Source of the DNA: Nitrospinota bacterium
GTDB lineage: Bacteria; Nitrospinota_A; UBA7883; JACRGQ01
Direction: 5' to 3'
NCBI GenBank assembly: GCA_016217735.1
Contig: JACRGQ010000017.1
Location: 1-36,315 of the forward strand
DNA length: 36,315 bases
In this document: positions 1-7,069 of the stretch, piece by piece
How positions within the stretch are numbered: the first letter of the stretch is position 1
Layout: each line of letters starts with the position of its first letter
Program-made: the position numbers and the translations under genes
The notes under the pieces: model-generated
Told to the model about the DNA's origin: nothing
Database searches by the model: none
What the model saw: the letters and a program-made list of their open reading frames with translations, nothing else

Positions 1-1
1 C

Positions 2-1321
2 TCTTATCTTTCACTTCTGTTTCTAAGCATAGCGGTCAACTTTACGGCGGGAGCGGCTCTTCAGGAAGAAGGGCGGTCTCTGGCGCATAAAAAGAAGCTG
101 CTTATCTTTGCCATAGCGGCAAATCTGCTTATGCTCGGCTACTTCAAGTATGTCGATTTTTTTATTTACCATGTCAATTTTTTCTTCAATATGGATGTTT
201 TGGCGAAAAACATTTTGCTGCCCTTGGGAATCAGTTTTTATACCATAACCCAAATTGCCTACCTTATTGACAGCTACGAGGGTGTCGTAAAAGAGCAAAA
301 CATGCTGACATATTCGGTGTTTGTAACGTTTTTTCCGCATCTGCTAATAGGCCCCATCATCCATCACAAGCAAATGATACCGCAGTTTGAAAGCATGAGG
401 GCAAAACTACCGAGCTACAAAAATCTTTCATTGGGCGTTTTTTTGTTCGCTATAGGGTTGTTCAAAAAGGGCGTTATCGCCGACGAACTGAAACCTTACG
501 CGGACATCGTTTATGACACCCTGTCTCACCCGAGCTTTTTTGAAAGTTGGATTGGCTCAACGGCGTACACTCTTCAATTGTATTTTGATTTTTCAGGCTA
601 TTCAGATATGGCGGTGGGAAGCGCTATGCTTTTCAACATAAAACTTCCGATCAACTTCAATTCGCCATATAAGGCAAAAGGCTTGATTGAGTTCTGGCAG
701 AGATGGCACATGTCGTTCACAATCTTCATCTTCACCTATATTTACGCTCCAATTCTGCGCAGCATGAAAAAGATAACCTTTTCCGGGGCGATATTTGCCA
801 TGACTGTAACTCTCATCATTGCCGGGGTTTGGCACGGAGCGGCGTTCGGATTCATGCTTTTTTACTTGATACACTCCGGCGGATTGGTTGTCAACCACAT
901 GTGGCGTAAATACAAGGTGTTCACATTGCCAAGCCATCTCGCATGGTTGTTGACTTTTAATGTGATCATAGTCTCTTTAGTTCCATTTCGTGCGGTAACT
1001 CTTATCGATACCATAAAGGTGTACAAAGGCATGCTTGGGTTAAACGGCATTGTATTTCCCAAGATTGCCCAGTTGGATTCGATTTACGACTACTTCCGCG
1101 TGGAGCATTCCGGGCGTCTTTCCTTCTCGGGTGTTGAAGTAATGCATTATATGCTTATATTTCCGATACTTGTTTTCACCATTCTTTTCATTAAAAACAG
1201 CAACGAATTGGCTGAAAAAATGAAATTCAATCTCACCAATTGTTTGTTTACAACCCTCACGCTGATTTATGCGTTGCTTCATGGCAAACATGTCTCGGAA
1301 TTCCTTTATTTTCAGTTTTAA
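2..1321 (+). CDS. MBOAT-family membrane O-acyltransferase (AlgI-like), 5' truncated by window
   Basis: The open frame runs from base 2 without a start, so the N-terminus lies outside the window; 439 residues are visible. AlgI-type MBOAT proteins move acetyl groups across the inner membrane onto exported polysaccharides. Several hydrophobic membrane segments are visible, along with the family signatures FWQRWHMSF and, further on, GVWHGAAFGF, whose His is the presumed catalytic residue. The visible length is close to the usual 460-500 residues, so little is missing. An internal ATG at 131 is probably not the start, because the frame upstream also encodes a plausible membrane helix. The gene lies 3 bp before an SGNH-like gene, a classic acyltransferase/partner pairing. 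Its base composition is clearly AT-richer than the rest of the window. The polysaccharide acted on cannot be told from the sequence. Confidence 0.9.
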   Translation, partial: SYLSLLFLSIAVNFTAGAALQEEGRSLAHKKKLLIFAIAANLLMLGYFKYVDFFIYHVNFFFNMDVLAKNILLPLGISFYTITQIAYLIDSYEGVVKEQNMLTYSVFVTFFPHLLIGPIIHHKQMIPQFESMRAKLPSYKNLSLGVFLFAIGLFKKGVIADELKPYADIVYDTLSHPSFFESWIGSTAYTLQLYFDFSGYSDMAVGSAMLFNIKLPINFNSPYKAKGLIEFWQRWHMSFTIFIFTYIYAPILRSMKKITFSGAIFAMTVTLIIAGVWHGAAFGFMLFYLIHSGGLVVNHMWRKYKVFTLPSHLAWLLTFNVIIVSLVPFRAVTLIDTIKVYKGMLGLNGIVFPKIAQLDSIYDYFRVEHSGRLSFSGVEVMHYMLIFPILVFTILFIKNSNELAEKMKFNLTNCLFTTLTLIYALLHGKHVSEFLYFQF

Positions 1322-1324
1322 ATT

Positions 1325-2257
1325 ATGAAGCCAAAAACCTGGTTTTGGAGTGTTATTATGCTGGCCGGGGGGGTTGTCCTCTCCGTATTCACCCTGAACT
1401 ATTTCTTTGATCCGTTTAATTTCCGCGGCACAAATGACATTCTCGCCGAAAAAAAGATGGTTGGGAATATTATGAACGGCAAGCTGTTTAGTATAGTTGA
1501 ATTCAATCATTCACCGCCGGTGCGCAACTTTATTTTTGGTGACAGCAGATCTGGCGGCTTAAATGTTGATACGTTTAAAAATGAAGGGATGGGTAACTTT
1601 TACAATTTAAGTTTAGGCGGAGGAACCTTATATGAGGAAAGAGACCTTTTCTGGTGGATAGCCTCCCGCCAGCGCATAGATTCGGTTGTTTTTTCCATAT
1701 CCTTTCTTGCGTACACGAAGAGGTATTCGTCGAACATCATCCCGGAGATGGTGCAATTATTGAACGAGCCATCCAAGTATTACACAAGCATGTTCACAGC
1801 CAAGTCCAGTTTCCAGCTTATCAGGTTACTTCTGGAGGATCGGCCCGCCGAAACCAATCTGGAAGACAAGGATAAGTTATGGAATAGGGCATTATCTACG
1901 GCAGATACAATGCTGTATGGATACGAAAGACCGAATGATTTGTACCGCGAATTTGCCCGGATTGTTGCCTATTGCCGCGAGCATAATATCGCGATTGTCC
2001 TTTTTATCCCGCCTGTTCACGTCGACGTTCAAAAGCGAATAGAGAAACATAATCTTTTGAGGGAATACAACATTTTTAAAAATGACATGATTAATTTGGG
2101 CCCTGAAGTGGTTGATTTTGACACCGTGAATAACATTACGGAAGACAGGAACAAGTGGGCCGATCCGCAACATTTAGCGGACGACAAAAGTTTTCAGATA
2201 CTAACGCATGCTATTGTCTCCGCTTTTAAAAAAACAAAAGGCAATACAACACATTGA
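1325..2257 (+). CDS. SGNH-hydrolase-like membrane-anchored protein, partner of the MBOAT acyltransferase
   Basis: This 310-residue protein has an N-terminal membrane anchor (about residues 6-25) followed by an extracytoplasmic domain. A GDSRSGGLN motif (Asp73, Ser74) matches SGNH block I. Near the C-terminus, WADPQH (Asp280, His283) matches the DxxH catalytic pair of block V. AlgJ/AlgX- and DltD-like proteins with this layout work with MBOAT proteins to place acetyl or D-alanyl groups on polymers. By context, this protein probably takes the acyl group handed over by the upstream gene, which ends 3 bp before it. Codon and base use are AT-rich like its neighbour. Overall similarity to named families could not be tested, so only the fold-level assignment is offered. 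Confidence 0.75.
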   Translation: MKPKTWFWSVIMLAGGVVLSVFTLNYFFDPFNFRGTNDILAEKKMVGNIMNGKLFSIVEFNHSPPVRNFIFGDSRSGGLNVDTFKNEGMGNFYNLSLGGGTLYEERDLFWWIASRQRIDSVVFSISFLAYTKRYSSNIIPEMVQLLNEPSKYYTSMFTAKSSFQLIRLLLEDRPAETNLEDKDKLWNRALSTADTMLYGYERPNDLYREFARIVAYCREHNIAIVLFIPPVHVDVQKRIEKHNLLREYNIFKNDMINLGPEVVDFDTVNNITEDRNKWADPQHLADDKSFQILTHAIVSAFKKTKGNTTH

Positions 2258-2288
2258 AGATTCCAATAGGTGGGGCTTCCTGGCATTT

Positions 2289-2310
2289 CCCCAATGATTG
2301 GGGCATTTTT
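2289..2310 (+). terminator. Possible weak intrinsic terminator after the acyltransferase pair
   Basis: CCCCAA (2289-2294) and TTGGGG (2298-2303) can pair around a TGA loop. CA and then five T residues follow. The stem is short, so termination efficiency is uncertain, but the position 31 bp after the SGNH-like stop fits. Confidence 0.45.
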
Positions 2311-2333
2311 AATGTGCGTTTCCTTAAACCAAA

Positions 2334-2456
2334 GTGAAAAAGCGCCGCCTTAAAAAAAGCGTTCGGCTTCCCATGCCGCCGCCGACGAAGGTAAAACCTT
2401 CGGCCAAGCTCTACAGCCGGAAGAAAAAGCCCGCCGCGCGCGGCAATGGCCTTTGA
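2334..2456 (+). CDS. Possible very small basic protein (40 aa)
   Basis: A GTG at 2334 opens a 40-codon frame ending with TGA at 2454. The product is strongly basic, with an N-terminal KKRRLKK stretch, a proline run (PMPPPTKVKP) and a YSRKKKPAAR tail. An in-frame TAA lies just upstream at 2325, so the frame cannot start much earlier. No strong ribosome binding site is visible. Short basic proteins with a PPP...YxRKxK pattern are, as I recall, present in deltaproteobacterial genomes, but I cannot name a family. It stands alone between the acyltransferase pair and the convergent SAP-like gene. Function unknown; the frame could also be non-coding. Confidence 0.4.
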   Translation: MKKRRLKKSVRLPMPPPTKVKPSAKLYSRKKKPAARGNGL

Positions 2457-2477
2457 TCCGGGGGCGGGGGGAATGAA

Positions 2478-2672
2478 TCAGTCTTCGATTTTCCGGATGC
2501 AGTTATCGAACCATGCACACTTTTCGTTGGTGCAGTCGGGGATGCGGAGGTAGCAGTCGGTATAGCCTTCCGCGATCTGGATTGTCCAGATAAGGTCTTC
2601 TTTCTTCTCGTATTTCTGAACGGACTGGATGCCCATTGCCTTCGCGATCTCGCGGATTTCGTCGAGCGTCAT
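2478..2672 (-). CDS. Small Rho_N/SAP-like protein with four cysteines
   Basis: This 64-residue protein begins with MTLDEIREIAKAMGIQSVQK, a helix-turn-helix pattern typical of Rho N-terminal or SAP-like modules that bind nucleic acid. The second half carries Cys40, Cys47, Cys52 and Cys58 (C-x6-C-x4-C-x5-C), which could hold a metal ion. An AGGGGGA-like ribosome site lies just before the ATG. It has no close co-oriented partner: mtnA begins its own operon to the right and ends 92 bp upstream. Short SAP-domain proteins with a Cys-containing tail are common as uncharacterised genes in deltaproteobacteria. Nucleic-acid binding is inferred from the motif only. Confidence 0.7.
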   Translation of the reverse strand: MTLDEIREIAKAMGIQSVQKYEKKEDLIWTIQIAEGYTDCYLRIPDCTNEKCAWFDNCIRKIED

Positions 2673-2715
2673 CGGTGTTTCCCCCTGTTTGTCAAATCCG
2701 GCCTATCCCCAAAAC

Positions 2716-2729
2716 GTTACAATTGTAAC
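2716..2729. promoter_or_regulatory. Perfect 14-bp palindrome, candidate operator
   Basis: GTTACAATTGTAAC is a perfect palindrome 44 bp upstream of the small SAP-like gene and 36 bp after the mtnA stop. Its size and symmetry fit a dimeric repressor site in the promoter of the SAP-like gene. No regulator is identified and no clear -35/-10 pair was seen, so this is a suggestion only. Confidence 0.35.
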
Positions 2730-2764
2730 ATGGGCGGGGGAGTTATTTCCCAAACAAAAGAGTT

Positions 2765-3802
2765 TCAACTCCGCAATTTCGCCAGCGATTCGATGAACGG
2801 CGCCCGTGCCACCCCTTTTTCGGTGATGATGGCGGCGATGTATTCGTTGGGGGTCACGTCGAACGCCGGGTTGAGTATCCGCACGCCGTCCGGGGCGACC
2901 TGCCGGTTGCCGATGTGGCTCACCTCGCGGGTGTCGCGTTCCTCAATCGGGATGTGGGTGCCGTCCGGGATGTTGAAATCGATGGTGGAAAGGGGGGCCG
3001 CCACATAGAACGGGATGTTGTGGGTCTTGGCCAGCACCGCCACCGAGTAGGTGCCGATCTTGTTGGCGGTATCGCCGTTGCGGGCGATACGGTCCGCGCC
3101 GACGATCACTTTATTGATGGCCCCTTTCTTCATGAAGTAGCCGGCCATGTTGTCGGTGATGAGGGTCACGTCGATCCCCTCCTTTTTCAGTTCCCATGCG
3201 GTCAGGCGCGCCCCCTGCAAAAAGGGGCGGGTTTCATCGGCGAAAACCTTGATGTTTTTCCCGGCGAGGTGGGCGGCCTTGATGACGCCGAGCGCGGTGC
3301 CGAAATGCCCCGCGGTGGCCAGTGCCCCGGCGTTGCAGTGGGTAAGCACGGTGTCGCCGTCCGCCAGCAGCGCGCCGCCGTTGTTCCCCATGGTTTCGTT
3401 GATGAAGAGGTCTTCCACCAGTATTTTTTCCGCTTCGGTGACAAGCGCCTGCTTCAGCGCCGCCACCGGGCCATTATGGGCCGCCGCCACGCGGCGCATC
3501 CGGTCCACCGCCCAGAAGAGGTTCACCGCCGTGGGGCGGGTGCCGGCGATGACGCGGCAGATTTCCTCAAATTCCGTTTTAAACGCCGCGAGGTTGTCCG
3601 TGGCGATCCGCCGCGCGCCGAGGGCGCAGCCGCCCGCCGCGCTCACGCCGATGGCCGGCGCGCCGCGGACGGTCATGTTCCGTATCGCCTCGGCCAGTTC
3701 CTGATATGTGGCGCAGGTGACGATCACCTCTTCGGTGGGGAGCAGGCGCTGGTCGATGAGCGCCACATGGCCGTTTTCCACAAACTCGACTGTTTTAATC
3801 AT
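2765..3802 (-). CDS. mtnA: S-methyl-5-thioribose-1-phosphate isomerase
   Basis: MtnA converts methylthioribose-1-phosphate to methylthioribulose-1-phosphate in the methionine salvage pathway (cytoplasm). The 345-residue length is normal. The substrate-binding [13 protein letters not shown] segment (about 46-58), the catalytic Cys in [12 protein letters not shown] (Cys156) and the Asp in [10 protein letters not shown] (Asp237) are all present. These residues separate true MtnA from the related eIF2B regulatory subunits. It is the last gene of the yggS-proC-yggT-DUF167-mtnA run, with its ATG overlapping the preceding stop (ATGA). No other methionine-salvage gene lies in the window, so the rest of the pathway must be elsewhere or the enzyme may feed a shunt. 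Confidence 0.95.
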   Translation of the reverse strand: MIKTVEFVENGHVALIDQRLLPTEEVIVTCATYQELAEAIRNMTVRGAPAIGVSAAGGCALGARRIATDNLAAFKTEFEEICRVIAGTRPTAVNLFWAVDRMRRVAAAHNGPVAALKQALVTEAEKILVEDLFINETMGNNGGALLADGDTVLTHCNAGALATAGHFGTALGVIKAAHLAGKNIKVFADETRPFLQGARLTAWELKKEGIDVTLITDNMAGYFMKKGAINKVIVGADRIARNGDTANKIGTYSVAVLAKTHNIPFYVAAPLSTIDFNIPDGTHIPIEERDTREVSHIGNRQVAPDGVRILNPAFDVTPNEYIAAIITEKGVARAPFIESLAKLRS

Positions 3803-4095
3803 AGTGCGTCCCTTATTTTCTTCATTGCCTCATCCGGCGTGATGCCGGCCGCGAGAATTTTTTTCAATTTTCCCGTTTCACCTTTTATAACCGCCACGGC
3901 GCTCTTGGGCAGCCCCAGCGTTTTGGCCAAAAACCGTTCCAGTTCCCGGTTCGCTTTCCCCTCCACCGGCGGCGCCGCCACGCGCACCCGCACCGCATCC
4001 GGCGTGATTTCCGCAATGGCGCTTTTCGACGCGCCGGGGACGGCGCGGCAGGTTATCCGGGCGCCGTTGACCGCCGCCGTCACTGGCCCATCCAT
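3799..4095 (-). CDS. DUF167 / YggU family protein
   Basis: This 98-residue protein carries the family pattern [20 protein letters not shown] and a basic GETGKLKKI segment. YggU-type proteins are small alpha/beta proteins of unknown biochemical role, often found beside yggT and proC as they are here. The ATG at 4095 is 7 bp after the yggT stop. Its own stop overlaps the mtnA start by 4 bp, so translation is probably coupled. The length matches the family. Confidence 0.88.
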   Translation of the reverse strand: MDGPVTAAVNGARITCRAVPGASKSAIAEITPDAVRVRVAAPPVEGKANRELERFLAKTLGLPKSAVAVIKGETGKLKKILAAGITPDEAMKKIRDAL

Positions 4096-4102
4096 GCACG
4101 GA

Positions 4103-4399
4103 TCAGTTCATGCGGAGGGCGATGTCGTGGAGCGTGCGGACGACAAACGCCTGAAGGAAGTAAATGATGAATATCACCACCAGCGGCGAGAGGTCAAGCC
4201 CCGACATCGGCGGCAGCATCCGTTGAACCGGCCGCAGCACCGGATCGGTGGCCGACATTAAAAACCGCACGATCGGATTGTACGGATCGGGCGACACCCA
4301 CGAGATGAGCGCGCGGATGATGATCAGCCACATGAAAAACGTCAGCGCCATGTCCAGAATGCCGGCGACGGCATCGAGAAAATTGGTGAAGACGAACAT
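4103..4399 (-). CDS. YggT family integral membrane protein
   Basis: This 98-residue protein has two hydrophobic segments, near the N-terminus and near residues 70-88. The YggT pattern RALISWVSPDPYNPIVRFL leads into DPVLRPVQRMLPPMSGLDLSPLV. Such proteins are inner-membrane components of unclear function; links to osmotic tolerance and cell-division regions have been reported for relatives. Its ATG shares one base with the proC stop (TGATG), so it is co-translated with proC. Both the yggS-proC-yggT order and the length are typical. Confidence 0.92.
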   Translation of the reverse strand: MFVFTNFLDAVAGILDMALTFFMWLIIIRALISWVSPDPYNPIVRFLMSATDPVLRPVQRMLPPMSGLDLSPLVVIFIIYFLQAFVVRTLHDIALRMN

Positions 4400-5208
4400 C
4401 AGCCCAGCTCCTTCGAACGCCGTACGGCGGCGGATACGGCCGCCATGAATGCGGCGCGCACTCCGTGCGCCTCAAGCTCGTGCAGCGCCGCGGCGGTGGT
4501 GCCGCCGGGGGAGGTGACCTTCTCGCGCAGCACGGCGGGGTGTTCCCCCTCCATCGCCAGCGCCGCGGCCCCTTTCACCGTTTGGTACACCAGCGCGCGC
4601 GCCTGTTCCTGCGTAAGCCCGTTTTCAACCCCCGCCTGCATTAATGCCTCCATCATCAAAAAGACGTAAGCCGGCCCGCTGCCCGAAAGGGCGGTGACGG
4701 CGTCCATTTTCGATTCCTCGACCCAGAGCACGCTTCCCACGGCGCCGAACAACTCTTCCGCCACGGCGCGGTCGCCATCTTCCACGCGGGGCGTGGAGAC
4801 CAGCGCGGTAACCCCCTCGCCCGCCGTGGCGCAGATGTTCGGCATGGCCCGCACCAGCCGCGCCTTGATGAACTGCATCAGCGTGGCGATGCGCACGCCG
4901 GCGGCGATGCTGATCACCACCACATCGTCGTGGATGGAATGTCCTACCTCGCGCAGCACATCCGGCATCACTTGCGGTTTCACCGCCAGCACCAGCGCGT
5001 CCGAGCGCGACACCACCGCCATGTTGTCCTTTGTGACGGCGATGCCGTAGCGCGCCTTCAGGTGATCCAGCCGCGCGGAGGAGGCGTCCGACGCCATGAC
5101 GGCTTCGGCGGGACAGATCCCCGCTTTCAACAGCCCGGCGATGACGGCTTCCCCCATCGCGCCGCCGCCGATGAACCCGACCTTCCTGTTCTTAAGTTTT
5201 CCGTTCAC
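4399..5208 (-). CDS. proC: Pyrroline-5-carboxylate reductase
   Basis: ProC reduces pyrroline-5-carboxylate to proline with NAD(P)H, the last step of proline synthesis. The N-terminal Rossmann motif VGFIGGGAMGEAV and the C-terminal TSPGGTTAAALHELEAHG signature are both clear. The frame is open to 5265, but the GTG at 5208 is preferred. It has a GGGG ribosome site 7 bases before it and yields 269 residues, the usual size, with the Rossmann strand starting around residue 10. With this start the gene overlaps the 3' end of yggS by 17 bp. A TTG one codon earlier is an alternative. Confidence 0.93.
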   Translation of the reverse strand: MNGKLKNRKVGFIGGGAMGEAVIAGLLKAGICPAEAVMASDASSARLDHLKARYGIAVTKDNMAVVSRSDALVLAVKPQVMPDVLREVGHSIHDDVVVISIAAGVRIATLMQFIKARLVRAMPNICATAGEGVTALVSTPRVEDGDRAVAEELFGAVGSVLWVEESKMDAVTALSGSGPAYVFLMMEALMQAGVENGLTQEQARALVYQTVKGAAALAMEGEHPAVLREKVTSPGGTTAAALHELEAHGVRAAFMAAVSAAVRRSKELG

Positions 5209-5908
5209 CAAAAATCCCCGTTCCAATCCGAATATGGGTGGCGCCTTCTTCCACGGCGACCACATAGTCGCCCGTCATGCCGCATGATAGTACATCCACG
5301 GCGGTATTTTCCATCCCCAAGGCGGCGATTTCGTCGCGGAAGCTCCGCAGGCGCGCGAAATGCGGACGGGAGGCCTCCGGGTTGTCCGAGAACGGCGGCA
5401 CCGCCATCAGTCCGCGCAGCCGGACGTTCGGCAGCGCCGCTATCTTCGCCGCCGCCGCCACGGCCGTCCGCGGCGCCACGCCATGCTTGTTCGCCTCTTC
5501 CCCGATGTTCACTTCCAGCAGCACCGGCATCACCACTCCGCGCACGGCGGCGCGGCGGCTGATTTCCTCCGCAAGTTCCACGCTGTCCACCGAGTGAACC
5601 ATGCTGAAGATGTCGAAAATGTATTTTACCTTGTTCTTCTGCAGCGGGCCGATGAGATGCCATTCGGCGGCATTTCCTATTGCCGCGAATTTTTCACGCG
5701 CCTCCTGCACCCGGTTTTCCCCCAGCACCGTGACGCCGCAGGCCAGCGCCGCGCGGATCGCTTCCGTCCCCACCGTCTTGGTGGCCGCCACCAGCGTTAC
5801 CCCATCGGGCCGCCGTCCCGCGCGGGCGCAGGCGGCGGCGACGTTGCGCCTGATTTCCGCCAGGTTTGCCGCGATCCGTTCCTTGAGATTTTCATCATGC
5901 ATCGCCAT
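5192..5908 (-). CDS. yggS: YggS family pyridoxal-phosphate homeostasis protein
   Basis: YggS/PLPBP proteins carry PLP and maintain vitamin B6 and amino/keto-acid balance; no catalytic reaction is firmly established. The PLP lysine is in LVAATKT (Lys44 from the chosen start). GENRVQEAREK, WHLIGPLQKNK, HSVDSVELA and LSCGMTGDYVVAVEEGATHIR are textbook family motifs. The open frame continues far upstream antisense to ald, but the homologous part begins at the ATG at 5908 (238 residues); the ATG at 5902 is equally possible. It is the first gene of the leftward run that includes proC. Confidence 0.94.
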   Translation of the reverse strand: MAMHDENLKERIAANLAEIRRNVAAACARAGRRPDGVTLVAATKTVGTEAIRAALACGVTVLGENRVQEAREKFAAIGNAAEWHLIGPLQKNKVKYIFDIFSMVHSVDSVELAEEISRRAAVRGVVMPVLLEVNIGEEANKHGVAPRTAVAAAAKIAALPNVRLRGLMAVPPFSDNPEASRPHFARLRSFRDEIAALGMENTAVDVLSCGMTGDYVVAVEEGATHIRIGTGIFGERKT

Positions 5909-5962
5909 GTACGGGATTATATAATGATTCAGCCACGGAACATTTATCGGGAGGATGCCAGG

Positions 5963-7069
5963 GTGATTATCGGAGTTCCGCGCGAGATCAAGGCGGATGA
6001 ATACCGCGTGGGGCTTGCCCCCGCCGGGGCGCGGAGCCTCGCGTTGGCCGGCCATGCCGTCCTCATCGAAAAAGGGGCGGGGGAGGGGAGCGGCTTTTCC
6101 GACGATGTCTACGCCGCCGAAGGGGCTGAAATCATCGGCGCCGCCCCGGAGCTTTGGCGCCGCGCCGAAATGGTGGTGAAGGTGAAGGAGCCGATCAATC
6201 CCGAATTCGACCACATGCGGGAAGGGCAAATTCTCTACACGTTCCTCCACCTTGCCGCCGACAAGACGCTCACCGAGCGGCTTCTGGAGAAAAAGATCAT
6301 CGGCATCGCCTATGAAACCGTGCGGGGACCGGGACACTCACTGCCGCTGCTGGTGCCAATGTCCGAAATAGCCGGACGGATGGCGGTGCAGGAAGGGGCG
6401 AAATACCTCGAAAAGGGCAACGGAGGCCGCGGCGTGCTGCTGGGCGGGGTGCCGGGGGTGGCTCCCGCGCGCGTCGTCATCATCGGCGGCGGGGTCGTGG
6501 GGGCCAATGCCGCCAAAATCGCCATCGGCATGGGGGCGCGCGTAAAGCTGCTGGACAAATCGCTGGAACGGCTGCGCTATCTTGATGACATTTTCGGGGG
6601 GAGGCTGGAAACCATCTATGCCAACCCGCTCACCATCCGCGCCGCCGCGCGCAAAGCCGACCTCCTGATCGGCGCGGCGCTGATTCCCGGCGCGAAAGCG
6701 CCGCGGCTTGTTACCCGCCAGATGGTCGCCGAAATGAAGCCGGGCGCGGTGATCGTCGACGTTTCGGTGGATCAGGGAGGATGCGTCGAAACCAGCCGTC
6801 CCACCACGCACCACGATCCCACATATGTGGTGGACGGCGTACTGCACTATTGCGTGGCGAATATGCCCGGGGCGGTTCCCCGCACCAGCACGCTTGCCCT
6901 CACCAGCGCCACGTTTCCTTATGCTTTTGAAATAGCGCAAAAAGGGATTACAATGGCCCTTCGGGAAAATGTCCTGCTGCGCCCCGGCGTAAATGTGCAT
7001 AAAGGCCTGTTAACGTGCGAAGAAGTGGCACAATCGCTTGATTTGAAATATACTTCGTTGGAAATATGA
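5963..7069 (+). CDS. ald: Alanine dehydrogenase
   Basis: Ald catalyses reversible NAD-dependent conversion of L-alanine and pyruvate plus ammonia. The protein starts at GTG 5963, 8 bases after a GGGAGGA ribosome site (5949-5955), giving 368 residues against about 371 for the family. With this start, catalytic Lys75, His96 and Asp270 fall at the numbers standard for the family. The nucleotide-binding VVIIGGGVVGANAAK and the HYCVANMPGAVPRTST signature are intact. Its stop overlaps the kinase start by 4 bp (ATGA), so the two are probably one transcript. It is divergent from yggS across a 54-bp gap. Confidence 0.96.
   Translation: MIIGVPREIKADEYRVGLAPAGARSLALAGHAVLIEKGAGEGSGFSDDVYAAEGAEIIGAAPELWRRAEMVVKVKEPINPEFDHMREGQILYTFLHLAADKTLTERLLEKKIIGIAYETVRGPGHSLPLLVPMSEIAGRMAVQEGAKYLEKGNGGRGVLLGGVPGVAPARVVIIGGGVVGANAAKIAIGMGARVKLLDKSLERLRYLDDIFGGRLETIYANPLTIRAAARKADLLIGAALIPGAKAPRLVTRQMVAEMKPGAVIVDVSVDQGGCVETSRPTTHHDPTYVVDGVLHYCVANMPGAVPRTSTLALTSATFPYAFEIAQKGITMALRENVLLRPGVNVHKGLLTCEEVAQSLDLKYTSLEI

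Noticed and set aside
602-937. A 111-codon minus-strand frame inside the MBOAT gene
   Set aside because: It is a shadow of the well-supported acyltransferase and has no motif or ribosome site.
2915-4261. A 448-codon open frame on the plus strand
   Set aside because: It is antisense to mtnA, DUF167 and yggT, all of which show family motifs.
5916-5925. ATTATATAAT as a shared -10 region for divergent yggS and ald promoters
   Set aside because: It contains TATAAT on both strands, but no acceptable -35 hexamer lies at the right distance either way, and for yggS it would place the start of transcription almost on the start codon.
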